Positions 34,203 through 46,973 of a stretch of DNA of 64,000 nt are shown here, in pieces. The position numbers and the translations under genes are program-made. The notes beneath the pieces are model-generated. The model was not told where the DNA came from. It searched no databases and saw nothing but the letters and a program-made list of their open reading frames with translations. How positions within the stretch are numbered: position 1 is the stretch's first letter; every line of letters begins with the position of its first letter. This DNA is from Taxillus chinensis (Eukaryota; Streptophyta; Magnoliopsida; Santalales; Loranthaceae), in the NCBI GenBank assembly GCA_023512835.1, contig CM042088.1, positions 39,288,164-39,352,163 of the forward strand. Direction: 5' to 3'.

Positions 34203-37200
34203 TTAATCATGGAAAAGTTTAGGATATTTTTGCCTCATCGTTTCTTCATGCTCCCACGTTGCCTCCTCGGTGATTTGATTCCTCCATAACACTTTCACGA
34301 GTGGAATTCTTTTCGTACGTAACACTTGTTCCTTACGGTCAAGGATTTGCACCGGATGTTCTTCATAGGTCAAGTCAACATTGAGTTGGACAGGCTCTTC
34401 TGTTAAAACATGTGATGGATCCTGGTATGTACTTTCTTAGGAGAGACACATGGAACACATTGTGCACGTGTTCCAAATGTGGTGGTAGGGCTAGGCGATA
34501 TGCTGTTGCTCCAATCTTTTCTACTATGTCAAATGGTCCAATGTATCGGGGGCTTAACTTCCCTTTCTTTCCAAATCGCATGACTCCTTTCCATGGTGAA
34601 ACCTTTAGAAATACATGATCGCCTACTTCAAACTCCAAGTCCTTTCGTCGGTGGTCCGCATAACTCTTCTCGCTGCTTTGAGCGGCTCGCATATAGTCTT
34701 GAATTAGACGCACCTTTTCTGTTGTTTCTTGCACCAAATTGGGGGCAAGTAATTTGCTTTCTCCTACCTCATCCCAACATGTTGGTGTTCGACACCTTTT
34801 CCCATAAAGAGCTTCATATGGTGTCATTTGTATACTTGCGTGATAGCTATTATTATAGGAGAACTCCACCAAGGAAAGGTGTTTCTCCCAATCCCCTTGA
34901 AAGTCAATAGCACAAGCTCTAAGCATGTCCTCCAAAGTTTGGATTGTCCTCTCCGATTGCCCATCTGTTTGAGGGTGGAAGGCGATCTTAAACTTCGATT
35001 CGGTACTTAAAGCATGTTGAAGGCTCCTCCAAAACTTAGATGTAAATCTTGGATCACGATCGAGAGATGATTGATAATGGCACTCCATGCAATCGAATGA
35101 CTTCCTTGATGTATAGCTTGGCTAATTGATCCAAAGAGAAATCATCGCGGATAGGGATGAAGTGAGACGTTTTTGTCGGGCGATCCACTACGACCCAAAT
35201 CGCATTGTGTCCTTTTGATGTTCTAGGTAGACCCGTGACAAAATCCATAGTTACATTTTCCCACTTCCATTCGGGTATTGGAAGTGATTGCAATACTCCA
35301 CTTGGTAATTGGCGCTCAGCCTTTACTCTTTGACACACCAAGCACCTGGATATAAATTCCGCGATTTCTCTCTTCATGTTGTCCCACCAATAGTTCTTTC
35401 GTAAGTCTCGATACATCTTGGTGCTTCCTGGATGTATAGAGAATGCGGAGCTATGTGCTTTGGCTAGTAACTCTCTTTTTAGTCCAGAAGATGATGGTAC
35501 ACGAGTCTTGTACCAAATCTTAAGAAACCACCTTTATCGATGTTGAACTCAGGAAGTCCACCTTTTTGCGCCGCTTCCCTCTTTCGTTGTAGCTTGGGAT
35601 CTTCTTGTTGTGCCACCTTTATCCTCTCCAAAAGTGTTGGTTGTATGGTCATGTGGAATAGGTAGCTTCTTTCTCCAGGTTTTATGATTTCAACATCCAA
35701 CCTCTTCAGGATCTTCAATTAGAGGCCTTTGCGAAGTGATCAATGTTGCCAAGGTTCCGACATGTTTCCGGCTTAGTGCATCCGCCACCACGTTTGCCTT
35801 CCCAGGATGGTAGTTGATGGTGCAATCATAGTCTTTTAATAATTCTAGCCACCTTCTTTGTCGCATGTTGAGCTCCTTTTGGGTGAATATATATTTTAGA
35901 CTTTTATGATCGGTGTAGATCTCACATTTCTCCCCATAAAGATAATGACGCCAAATCTTTAGTGCAAGGATGATTCTGCTGTAGTTCTAAGTCGTGTGTG
36001 GGATAGTTCACCTCATGGGTCTTTAGTTGTCGTGATGCATAGGCAATTACTTTACCATTTTGCATTAACACACAACCAAGTCCTTCCTTCGATGCATCGC
36101 TATAAATTGTGAAGTTTTCTCCTCCTGAAGGTAGTGCCGGCACGGTGTACTAACTAGGCGCCGTTTTAGTTCTCGAAAGCTTTCCTCACACTTCGTGGTC
36201 CATTCGATCTTAGCACCCTTACGAGTCGGCTTTATTAATGGGCCTGCCGGTCTCGCAAAGTTTTCTACGAACCTTCGGTAATAACTGCGAGTCCGAGAAA
36301 ACTACGAACCTCCGTTCTTGTTTTGGGTCTTGGCCAGGCTTCTATTGCCTTTGTTTTTGCAGGATCCACGGAGATGCCTTCATGAGTGACAATATGTCCT
36401 AAAAATGCGACTTGTTGTAACCAAAATTCGCATTTGCTGAATTTGGCATATAGTTTCTTCTCCCTTAAGGTTTGCGATCGCTCCTTAAATGCTCTTCATG
36501 TTCTTCGCGACTCTTGGAGTAAATAAGTATGTCATCAATGAAGACAACGACACACTTGTCCAAGAAGTCATGGAATATTCCGTTCATCAGGTCCATGAAT
36601 ATTGCGGGGGCATTGGTCAATCCGAAAGGCATTACGACGAATTCATAGTGGCCATACCTCGTTCGGAAGGCCGTCTTGGGAATGTCCATCTCCTTCACCC
36701 TTAATTGATGGTAACCTGATCGAAGGTCAATTTTTGAGAAGTATTGAGCGCCTTTAAGTTGATCGAAGAGATCATTTATCCTTGGTAAAGGATATTTATT
36801 CTTGATGGTGACGTTGTTTAGTCCTCTATAGTCGATGCGAGCCTCATTGAGCCATCCTTCTTCTTGACGAACAAGACCGGTGCTCCCCAAGGTGATGCAC
36901 TAGGCCTAATGAATCCTTTGTCCATCAAATCTTGCAATTGCTTCTTCAATTCGTTTAACTCTGTTGGTGCCATCCGATAAGGACTTTTGGAGATTGGATT
37001 TGTCCCAGGAAATAGATCGATGGAGAATTCAACTTCCGTAGCGGAGGAGGTCCTGGCAATTCTTCCGGAAACACATCTTCATATTTGCAAACGATAGGGA
37101 CTTCTTTTAATGTAATCTCACCTACACTTGTGTTGACCGAGGAAAGATATCCCTCTTTTGGATGGTTAGATACATCCTCTCCATCCTTTTGACACGTAAA

Positions 37201-37740
37201 CACCAACTTAGGTTGGTTTGGGAGATTAAAAATTACTCTTTTCTGAGTACACTCTATGGTGGCGTGATTGGATGTTAACCAATCCATCCCTAATATAACA
37301 TCAAAGTCTACTATTTGTAAGGAGATTAGGTTTCCGGGAAGTACCCTATCACATATAGTAATGGGGCATGCTTTATATATCTTAGTGGCATTTATGGTGA
37401 TACCACTTGGTGTCATTATTGTTAATTCCACTTTTAATCTCCGATGTGGAATATCCATATGTTCAAGATACTTTGGTGAGACGAAAGAATGCGTTGAACC
37501 AGAATCAAATAAGGTATAAGCGTTTCTTGAGCTTATGAGCAAGGTACCTTTCACCACATCGTTGTTTGATTCTTCTTCCATTATTGGCTCCACTTCGAGT
37601 TGTAATGGCGTACGAGCGAGCCGGTGCCCTAGGTGGTTGTTGCGGCTGCCGTGGTTGTGGGCGTCGTTGTGGCCGTACATGTCGAAGTGGTTGCCGCAAC
37701 AGCTTGTCGATAATCCCCCGTAGTTTTTGCATGTGGGCAT
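34203..37740 (-). pseudogene. pol: Chromovirus pol: protease, RT, RNase H, integrase, chromodomain
   Basis: Read on the minus strand in order. Protease with LFDSGSTHSFVS and VILGMDWL (about 37.5-37.3 kb). Reverse transcriptase with [30 protein letters not shown] and the FIDD active-site block (36.9-36.5 kb). RNase H with [15 protein letters not shown] (36.1 kb). Integrase zinc-finger end CLVCQRVKAE and core DFVTGLP, with HPQTDGQSERTIQTLEDML (35.4-34.9 kb). GPFDIVEKIG and HNVFHVSLLRKY follow (34.5 kb). A chromodomain-like tail (QILDRKE, PLVKVLWRN, EEATWE) ends at the stop at 34203. Breaks occur near 36.9, 36.4, 35.8, 35.4, 35.07 and 34.4 kb. The chromodomain places it among Tekay/Del chromoviruses. 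Confidence 0.9.
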
Positions 37741-38897
37741 TTATTTGCATAATGTCCAAATTCATTGCGGTTGAAACATTGGACGGTCGGGCGTGTACTT
37801 GGTTCTGGTCTTGGTGCATGTAAAGGGTTATGCATACGAATGGGATTAGGACCCATTTGGGGCCCTTGTTTAGGCCTTTCCCGGCATTCACGTGCTTGAT
37901 GTCCAGCTTTACCACACTTGAAACATTTTCCCGATCCTTGGAGACATTCACCGAGTGTCTTTTACCACATTTAGGGCAGGTGGAATGTACTACCTCCTTC
38001 ATACTAGGCTTTGTGATCTCCGATCCATTAGCTTGGTGTTTCCTTTTCTTATCATTTTGACTACGATTTTGGTGGTAGTCAAGATGTTCCATTTCTACTT
38101 TGATCGCGCATCGAACAACAACTTCATAGTCGGGGAAGTCAAAAGCCGCCAATGCTCTCCGTATGCTTGGTTTCAACCCATGGTAGAACATTTGAACTTT
38201 ACTTTGCGTTTCAGCTACGTCTTGAGGTGCGTACCTTGCTAACTTGGTGAACTTTGCCTCATACGTGGCCACGTATCATCATCCTTTTGTTTAAGATCGA
38301 GGAAGTCCCTCTCCATCTTACTCCTCAATGGTCGAGGAAAATACTTTTCTAGTAAGATTCCTTTGAAAGCTTCCCAGCTTAGAGCTTCTATCTCTCCCTC
38401 AGGTTTGGTATTCTTAACAAGGGTCCACCATTGGTTTGCCTCGCCCTCCATTCCGTAAATGGCAAACTTTATCTTTTTCTTGGTCAGACATTCCAATACC
38501 GAGAATATCTTTTCTAACTTATTAATCCATTCCTCCATGTGAGTGGGATCGGTTGAACCAAGAGAAGGTTGGGGATGCTTGCTTCATAAATTGGTCAACT
38601 GTCACCTCTTTTGGTTGAGGGTTTATACCTTGCTCCTGGTTGACCGACAGGTGTGTTGGGTTGAGTCATATTTGCTGCCATCGTTTGTGCCATTTGCATA
38701 AGAAATGCCATCAGGTTCTCTGCGCTTACACCTTGTGGTGCTGCCATGTTTGAAGGTTGCCCATTTGGTGGTAGTGTTCCCGCAACCTGTCCACTAGAGG
38801 AAGAGTTCATTGGTGTTGAACCCTCTTGAAGTTCATTTGCCATACCGTTATTCCTTGTGGAGTTGTTCCTGTTTCCTCCGTTCCTTGTTTCAACCAT
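37505..38897 (-). pseudogene. gag: Chromovirus gag, frameshifted
   Basis: Starts MVETRNGGNRN at 38897. The Retrotrans_gag core reads MEEWINKLEKIF, ANQWWTLV and WEAFKGILLEKYFP (38.5-38.3 kb), then MATYEAKFTKLARYAP and MFYHGLKPSIRR (38.27-38.1 kb). A perfect CCHC knuckle CFKCGKAGHQAREC is readable near 37.9 kb in a shifted frame. A second knuckle reads CFNRNEFGHYANKC, its second Cys changed to Arg (a T-to-C change would explain it). At least three frame breaks (about 38.6, 38.55 and 38.25 kb) separate the parts. Confidence 0.88.
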
Positions 38898-39058
38898 TTT
38901 GGCCCTTTAAGCACACACGTTACTCAAGGTTAGGTTAGTTCAAAATTAACCATATAACCACAATAATACTTATGTAAAATAATTTACTATAATTGTTATA
39001 AGTATAGGACTCTATACTATGTTATTTATAACTAGTCTCTATACCTAACTAAACCTTT

Positions 39059-39070
39059 GCTCTGATACCA
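39059..39070 (-). other. Primer-binding site, initiator tRNA-Met
   Basis: TGGTATCAGAGC, an exact 12-base complement to the 3' end of plant initiator tRNA-Met, two bases inside the 5' LTR of the chromovirus. Confidence 0.95.
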
Positions 39071-39072
39071 GC

Positions 39073-41679
39073 TGTCACGCCCCCAAATCTGGACTTCCAG
39101 ACCGGGTGCGTTAGATAAATAAAATATTACAATTATATGAATAGTAATCTATTACTCAACATAAATTCGATGGTTTATTTATTACATCAAGACTCATCAC
39201 AAGATCTCTAAGGTTTAGCGTTTAGAGACTAGGTGTTGATAACCCATTATAGTTTTACATGACATAAATACTACATGCATAATCTTCTTATGATTTTATT
39301 CCAAGCACTCTGACACCATTATCCTAGCATCCTTGCTTTCTCCTAGTTCCCTGGGGTTTGAAACAAAACATGAAAGGAAATGAGCTCAAATAGCCCAGTA
39401 AGGTTAAAAGTAAGGGATAATATATGGAGAATAATCAACTCATGGAAAAATAAGAATATCTACTCATCTAGGTTCACCACCTAGATATCTTGCATAACTT
39501 GCTATCAACTGGATTGACACTCTCCAGTGATGTTCTTTACCCAATGCATTGGAGGTCTTTCTGGAACCACCCATAAACATATTGCCAAACATAAAACATA
39601 TCTTCACAAACTTTCAAAGAATCACATCAATGGTAAATTTCAACGTAAAGGAAGATCTTGCAATAATAGCCCCGATAAGTAAAAGGGGTATTCACCATTC
39701 AATAAGTTAGATTACCAAGTTTCCAAGAAGTGCCAAAGAAAGTTAATTCTTCTTAAAATAATATTATAAGAAAAAAAAAATCTTGAGATATAAATATAGA
39801 GAAGAAATAGAAAATGAATTTCCACGTCGGAGATCGTGGTAAGGAAAAAAGAGGGGATCCTTACTATCTTTTTTGTCTTCCGCGTTTATAAACCTTGAAA
39901 CAAAATTTAAAAGTTAATATTTTAGTTTGAATAATAATAGTATATTCATAAATAATATATTGAGAGACATATATAAGTATATTATGGTGGAAAAACTTCT
40001 CATGATAATAATAATAATCTATACGTATACATATACATATATAATATACGTATATACTATACAATATACATATATATATTGAGGGGCAAAGCCATCCATA
40101 ATATATATATGTATGAGGAGACTTAGCCTTCCATGGAATAATAATAATCTATATACTCATATATACATATCATATACATATATATATTGAGGGGCAAAGC
40201 CATCCATAATATATATATGTATGAGGAGGCTTAGCCTTCCATGGAATAATAATAATTTATATATATACATATACGTATTGTTTAATAAATATACATATAT
40301 ATATTGAGGGGCAAGGCCATCCATAATATATATATGTATGAGGAGGCGAAACATGATTAATATATGCTTGAAATATTTACCTCTTGGAACTTCCAACAAG
40401 TGAGAGGAAGATTGAGAGAAGAGAAGGCTTGGAGGGCTATTGGGGTGTTAATAGAACTTTTTGGGAAGTATTTGGAGGAGAGTTTTGTGGCTTATTTGAA
40501 TGGAAAGAGTGCTTGAGAAGGGAAGTGAGGCATGCTATTTATATGTAAGGTGGTAGGTGTAATAGTGTGAAAAATAGTGTACGAATTTGACTTTGGCATT
40601 AAATTAAATTATTTAAAATATATATAATACTTTATTTTCCTCATATTATCTCTTATTAAAAACGTGGTTATCTCCTCCTACCATTAAAAAATGTTTTAAG
40701 ACTTTTAAACCTAGAAGGTTCCTTTGGCATCAAAAGTCCACATTGGTGTACTCCCTACTAATTCAATTATAACGTTTTTAATTTTGTAGTTTTTGACAAA
40801 TGGCCAATTGTATTGCATTAGTAACTCAAATATCTACAAATGGGTACCAATTTTATAATTTTCACATGTGTATAACAAAAGTTATTGAATTTTAAAGTCA
40901 TACTAAAATGTTTACCCGTTCACACTGAACCTATGTGTAGTATTTTAACTTCTGGAATTGATTGGCTTCATATTAAATTCTGAAATTTTTACACGTTTTA
41001 GATAAGTGATAAAGGAACAAATGAGCTTTGGTTTCATGTCAATTGGATTTGTATAACTCAAGTTATGAATTTTTGAATGGGACCTCCAGAATCTGCCTTA
41101 TTCAAATTTTTGGGTCTTACCTATGTTTCATACTTTTGGTAAAGTTAAAGCTTGTAATACTTACTTACCCATAGTAATTTGGTTTAAGAAACTAAATGAC
41201 ATAATATATAGCATCTAAACTTTTTATGACGTATAAGAAATTATTTTATTTTTATAACGTATTTAATATTAATGCGGATAAAATAATCTAATTGCAATAA
41301 ATAATAAAGTAATCAATAAATAATAATCTTGTAATCAATAAATAATAAAGTAAGATAACATTATATTCCATGACTTCTTACTTTATAAACTTATAAAGTA
41401 TAATATTATAAAACATTATTACATACACATACCTATTTATAACAATTCAAACGGATACTATTCATAACAGTTAGTTACTTATTCCAACGGTTAGTTACTA
41501 TTCTAACTGCTAGTTACTATTCTAACGGCTACTTACTAGTCACATGCTACTTAAATGACTATATTGGGTACTTATTTTTATTTTGATAATATCTAAAATA
41601 TTCTTTCTAACTATTTTTTAGTAATGACATTATTATTATTACTATTTAAGGAAGGGCTTAAATTTTTGCGGGTCTTACA
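39073..41679 (-). repeat. 5' LTR of the chromovirus
   Basis: 2607 bp. It should hold the promoter on the minus strand. It is directly followed on the right by the AAAAC target duplication. It carries the same TA-rich 108-117 bp internal repeats (about 40060-40345) as the 3' LTR. Confidence 0.95.
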
Positions 41680-41684
41680 AAAAC

Positions 41685-42465
41685 CTACCCAAGTCGAACC
41701 ATTCAAGTTGACCCGACCACCAGGTCAATCTGTACAAATTGACCTATAGATCGGGTCGATTCGTACAGGAAAAACTATATAGATCGACCATGATGATTGA
41801 CTACTCCATTCCAGCGCGCATTTTCACTGGGTTTTGACCCAAACTCGACTCCTAACACTCTAAACAAGGTTTTTAACCACAAACATCATCATTCTACATA
41901 TCTTTTGCATTCAAACAAGTTTATACAAATTAAAATTCAATCTTTCATGAAATATCATGTATAAAGGTATGAATAGGGTTCTAACTTTAAACCTCCTTAA
42001 CGAACCTCAATATCATTCCCAAACAAGGGTAGGTACAAGGAAATATAACCTCCTACCTCTTGTCACGGATTGGATTGAAAGACTTTTGTTCCTCGCATTC
42101 TTGCTCCACGAATCCTCCTCCTTCTCTTCTCCCAGCGTTTTCTTCTTTCTCTCTCTTTATCTCTTGTGCAAGATGGAACACACACGGAGAAAAATATGTT
42201 CTCTCTTTTATTTTATTTTATTTTCTTTATTTTCTTTAATTAATTTCTTTTATATATTAATCTCCTTTAATAACTAAATTACTATAATACCTAGAAACCA
42301 TCAAACAAGCCAACATTGCTCCATGGGGCCCCAAACTCCAAAATGGGCCCAAAATCAGTCAAACTTTCTCATTTTTCGAGCCTAATCACATGCACACATC
42401 TATTTATCTTCATTCTCACTCTAAAATAAGGTCTACTCCTAGGACCAAGAACACGGTTCCTCACA
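41685..42465 (-). mobile_element. LTR of old Ty3 element X, right part
   Basis: Continuation of LTR X beyond the chromovirus. It shares GTCGACC/GACCGACC-rich phrases and the terminal GGT(T)CCTCACA with the LTR ending at 44470. A 106-codon open frame inside (41957-42277) is low-complexity and not considered a gene. Confidence 0.55.
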
Positions 42466-42478
42466 TCATGAACAGAAG

Positions 42479-42830
42479 GGCTCTAATACCATTGATACAT
42501 TAATTTCATATAGGGGAAGGATGAACAAAGAAGAATAGAAGGGGTGTGAAAAAACTTGATTATTCATTACTTTATTTCATGCATTTGGTGAGATATAAAT
42601 AACATGCACTAGAAAGAATAATTACAAGCCAAACTAAGACTAAATTAAAAAGGAAAAACACAACCCGATTGAGTAAACAATTTAAAAAGGATAAACATAA
42701 CCTGACTGACTAAATAGTTTGAAAAGGATAAACAATGCAAATTGACGCAACTATTTTGACCAGGCAGCAGTGACACACAACAGTTATGCATTTCAAGTGT
42801 TAATGCCCGTAACAGTTTGACAACTTTCGA
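42479..42830 (-). mobile_element. Copia-like LTR start with primer-binding site, remnant
   Basis: GCTCTAATACCA (42481-42492 approximately) is the reverse complement of TGGTATTAGAGC, one mismatch from an initiator tRNA-Met primer-binding site. Next to it TGATACATTAATTTC starts a stretch that in minus sense ends TATCA and contains a TATTTATATC-like box. This looks like a minus-strand LTR end, but its far boundary is not clear. Confidence 0.35.
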
Positions 42831-42976
42831 TATGAGATTATGGGTATGTTTGATGTTGAATTCATTTTTATGTTTTCAAAATCTATTTTTAAAAACTATA
42901 TTAAAAAATTATTTTCATCTGAATCGAATGCATGTGTATTTGTTTGGCAATAGTTTCCTAGTCTAATTTTTAGTCT

Positions 42977-44470
42977 TGTCACGCCCTGGATTTTCCAACA
43001 CTAACAAACCGGTTAGTGATGTCTCATGCATTGCACCCCGGAGGTCAAGGGGTTGGTGGATGGCCACCTAAATAGGGCTCCCTCTAGGGTGTTGTCACGC
43101 CCCAAATTTTCCAACACCAAGAAACTGGTTAGTGATGCCCCATGCCTCGCACTCGAGAGGACAAGGGATTGTGAGTAGTTACCTAATGGGGCTCCCTTAA
43201 GGGTGCTGCACCAAACCTGCGACAATCTCTTTCATGACATGCACAAACCATACAATGTCCCCCCACCCCGTGTCAACCAACCGCCCCACACCACGCTCGT
43301 CTTTCCCATGTCAACTAGCAAGTGGTCGACGCCGACCTCCCCACACGCGTCGACCACCCCCATGTTGACCAAAACACCCTCCCACACTAAAATACTAGAA
43401 AATTAACATGTAAAAACCAATGTTTTAGAACCACAAGACACCTCCCAAACTCTAACTCTAAGGACTAGGACATGGGTTCTCACATCCTTCCCCCCTTAAA
43501 AGCTTTTCACCCTCGAAAAGGCTATCTTGAGCCTTCCATAGTTCAACCACAAGGAATAACACAAAACACGTAATACTTTTCTTCACAAGAATACCACATA
43601 GCAACTCATGGAATAACACAAAGTATGCACAACCCATATATTAGGCCAATACACCACACCTTATGCTCCTCTACACCAATATGCCACAATACCAATATAT
43701 GAGAACTCCTCCACAAATTTACCACAACACAAGGCACTACCTCAAGCACTCGCAACTACACTTATATAAAATAAACATTTAGGAAACATATAAATCAAAC
43801 ATAATAACAATTTAAAGAAGTTTAGAGAAAAAAACTAAATAAGAAAAGAGATGCCTTTGCCACCACAATAGGTTAATCTCTTATCTCGTGCTAGAACTTG
43901 TAAAAAGAGACATCAAAGGTGGGTGAGCAAACCATAGCTCAGTAGGGAATAAGTCTCCCCATACCAACCCAATATCTCTACCTCTAAATGCTTTGTGTGC
44001 ACAAACATGCATCAGTGTAGTGATGTGCAAAGGTAAAACTAATATGCATCACAATCACTTAACAACGATAATAACACAAAAGTGTTTTGTCCATTCTAGG
44101 ACTGTTCCCTCGATGAGATCTCAATGCTCAAGTCCAGTCCAGGACTGTCCCTTCAATGGGACCTCAATGTTCAAGTATTAATCTAGCATGCATTATATAA
44201 ACTTCACAATTAAACACATTTAGCACACCTCAATTATCCAGAAAATTAGTTCTCAAACATTTAACAAACATTGAAGTACAAACATAAAAAAATGGCAAAA
44301 ATTTGCCTTTAGTCGATGTCGACCAACACTAGGCTAGGTCGACCACATCGACATACTCTCCACGTATAGACCAAACTACATCAAGCAGGGTTAGTTGACC
44401 TTAGCACCACACCGACTGATTCGACCTCACATCGGCCTACACACATTGACCACGAATACAGGTCCTCACA
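42977..44470 (-). mobile_element. Second LTR of the element X family
   Basis: Starts TGTCACGCCCTGG and ends GGTCCTCACA. The first 116 bp are duplicated: a second TGTCACGCCCCAAAT start occurs at about 43095. It carries the phrases GACATCAAAGGTGGGTGAGC and two units of the LTR minisatellite (44085-44180). No matching target duplication was found. No internal coding region is attached, so it is probably a solo LTR. Confidence 0.55.
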
Positions 44471-44559
44471 AGATTTAGATTCAAATCTTGTCGTTAGTTC
44501 TTCTTCGTCAGTGGCAGAGGGGATGGGCTGATGCATGGTTGTTCCATGTGATGCACATC

Positions 44560-44564
<5 letters not shown>

Positions 44565-44609
<45 letters not shown>
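44565..44609. repeat. (AG)n microsatellite
   Basis: An uninterrupted AG dinucleotide run of about 45 bp. Confidence 0.95.
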
Positions 44610-44612
<3 letters not shown>

Positions 44613-46640
44613 GGTGATGACGAACAAGCAGACAGATGAAGCCAGCAAAAGAGAAAACAAATTTTGCAAAATAAAAATAACCAAAATGTGTTTTCATTTT
44701 ATTAAATTTGGATACAATTTGTTTTTGAATACCAAAATAAAAACAATCGTTAAACAACAAAAAGATATATGTTTTTTTTGCATTCAAACACAAAAAATTG
44801 TATTTGAAAACAACCAAACATTTCCTATGTATCTTAACATGTCCCCTTGCGTGTAACTTTTTGTTTTGTGTTTAACACAGGCAATATTGGATGACGTAAA
44901 ACACACGTCCTCCCTCACATAGGTGAAGTAGAGCATTAATACAGCTAAGTTAAAATTCTAGGCTTTAATCTCAAAATCAATTGGCAAAGTATAGACACTG
45001 CAAAATTTTATCAATTAATTACAATGTTTGATAACTCTCAATGTGAAATTATACATCTAAACAAGTCGCAAGGTAGATCGCCATTCTTTTCTTCCTCGAT
45101 CTTCTTTTACTATTCTAAAATTTCTGAAGTTTGATTCAATTCTATATTATTTTTTTTGTTAAGATACTATTTTCATATATTACTACCACTTTTTCTTTCT
45201 TACAAATCTATTTGTCGATCTAAAGTATGCGACTAGCATATTTCACCCACAAAATCAATCGTTTCCAATCCTATAATATGTAGAAAAGATCAGATTTGTT
45301 GTCTTTTTGTTGGAGTGTCATCGATTTGATTTGCAAAATGGGTTTGCTTCTAATCTAGTATATATATACTAGTGTATTTTTGAAGTTTATTTGTAATTGG
45401 GTTTGCGATCTGCCACTTCTTACTCAACTTTATGTGTTACTTTTATGAATGATAGTTTAAACTTTATAAATATGGGTGGTTTAATTTGTTCGATTATTTT
45501 ATTTTCATATATTTTATATTACCCACTATTTTTTAAATATTTGTTTTTTTGATATTTGCATGGTTTTTTGTTTTTTTTCATGTTTTAGAATTCTAAATGT
45601 TTCAAAGGCTTAATCTGATATTTTTGCGCGCACATGCACGCATACACACACATATATCTCCACGGAGGCTATCACTTTATGAAACACACTTACAAATTGT
45701 TGTGCGTGTCTTTAATTTGTTAATGTTTTGTGGTTTCCTTTCTTGTTGTTTTTTTTCTCTGTCTGTACAATATACAATACGATTTCTCTAATAAGTAGTC
45801 TTATGATAAAAGGCAGGGATATATGCTACAATTAGTTGATGAATGATGATTTACCTCTTGTGAAAGTTTCATTGAATTCCTAACATTCATATGCGTATGT
45901 ATGATCTTATAGAATATTGTTTTATAATGATAGTGAGTAAGCTAGGGAATTATTGTACAGCCAAAGATGCCCTTGTTTTGTTTAAGGCTAACAAGCCACG
46001 TGTAAATCAAATGCTTGGCCTGCCCAAATTAGAGTGTGAATTTTGAGTTTTCATTTTTTAACTATAAACTCGAAGGCCATGAAATGACTGTCATCATTTT
46101 CTGCTTCTTTAATTATTTGTTGCATGTTCATAAAAAATGGCCGATTTAGCCCACAAAGAAACTGAATCGATGAAATTGATTGTATCTTGTTAATCATGTG
46201 AAACTTAAATAGAGTTATCTTTTTTACCATACTATTTTACATTTTTTTTATTTTTTATTTATTTTAAAAAGAGTAATATTAGATTGAAATAATACTATTC
46301 CGTTTAAATCTGTCTCAAAGTATATAGTTTGAGACGGATCACACAAAACACGAGATTAATCCAATAGCTGGTAGGATGGATCAAATTGAATTGGAACAAG
46401 CCGAATTGAATTCATTTTGCCATCCCTAATGTTAGGTACCAACTGATTCGGAGGCAAGAGCCAAAAAAAACTTCTCTGTACATTATTACAGTTTCACCGC
46501 GATGCCTAAGTAAATACTTTTTATTCTGTGAGGGAACCTGTTCTACTCCTTGACACTCACTAATTATTCAACAAGGCCGATTGTGGGAGTTAGAGAATAG
46601 TAGCGGGTGAAAGTCCATTTACATTTTGCTCGAGTTCATT
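44610..46640. other. Intergenic DNA upstream of VAL, no gene
   Basis: AT-rich, with no coding sequence recognised. It includes the presumed distal promoter of the VAL gene. Confidence 0.5.
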
Positions 46641-46673
46641 AATCAGTTAGCTTTGATAGCGACGAAGAGGCAT

Positions 46674-46709
46674 GAGAGAGAGAGAGAGAGAGAGACGACG
46701 ACGACGACG
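46674..46709 (+). repeat. (GA)n followed by (CGA)n in the VAL promoter/leader
   Basis: A GA run (46674-46694) passes directly into five ACG/CGA triplets, 280-300 bp before the VAL start codon. GA repeats near plant promoters can bind BPC/GAGA factors; whether this one is transcribed is unknown. Confidence 0.7.
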
Positions 46710-46795
46710 CCAAAAAGTGAAGGCACACGGCACGCTGTCGACTCTCTGCGCTCTCTCCCACTCTCCCTCTCTACTTCGCCGTGAAAGGCTCTCTG

Positions 46796-46967
46796 ATGCC
46801 TAGAACACCTTTCATGTGATTGCATGTCAGAGACGACACGCCAACGAGCTCCGTCATTGTCACGGCTCCTTCGTTTCCTCGTCCCTCTGGCTCTTCGCTC
46901 TCGCTGTGTCCGAATGTTGCTCCCGCTAGGGTTCGTGTCGGTTCGGACTCGGACCAGTTCGTTCTGA
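46796..46967 (+). promoter_or_regulatory. Candidate upstream ORFs in the VAL 5' leader
   Basis: Three AUGs precede the VAL start. AUG at 46796 opens seven codons ending at 46819. Nested in a different register is AUG-UGA at 46814-46819, a start followed at once by stop. AUG at 46824 opens 47 codons in the same frame as VAL, ending with TGA at 46965-46967, only two codons before the VAL AUG at 46974. This arrangement could reduce translation. It matters only if transcription starts upstream of 46796. Confidence 0.5.
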
Positions 46968-46973
46968 GCTCGG

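Larger units (their letters stand above)
31549..41679 (-). mobile_element. Tekay/Del-type Ty3 chromovirus, full length, young insertion
   Basis: LTRs 31549-34156 (2608 bp) and 39073-41679 (2607 bp) are nearly identical. On the plus strand they start TGTCACGCCC and end GTCTTACA. A perfect 5-bp target duplication AAAAC flanks the element (31544-31548 and 41680-41684). The minus strand is coding, so the right LTR is 5'. TGGTATCAGAGC, the exact initiator tRNA-Met primer-binding site, is at 39070-39059. A purine-rich tract (AAGTGGGG) precedes the left LTR. Gag, protease, RT, RNase H, integrase and a C-terminal chromodomain occur in Ty3 order but are split into at least nine open pieces. By eye the LTRs differ by roughly seven substitutions plus about eight small indels. 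Confidence 0.95.

Noticed and set aside
34412..35010. Plus-strand open frames across the integrase region
   Set aside because: Antisense shadows of the chromovirus pol gene.
41957..42277. 106-codon plus-strand open frame
   Set aside because: Ends in low-complexity Phe/Leu-rich sequence inside LTR X; no domain.
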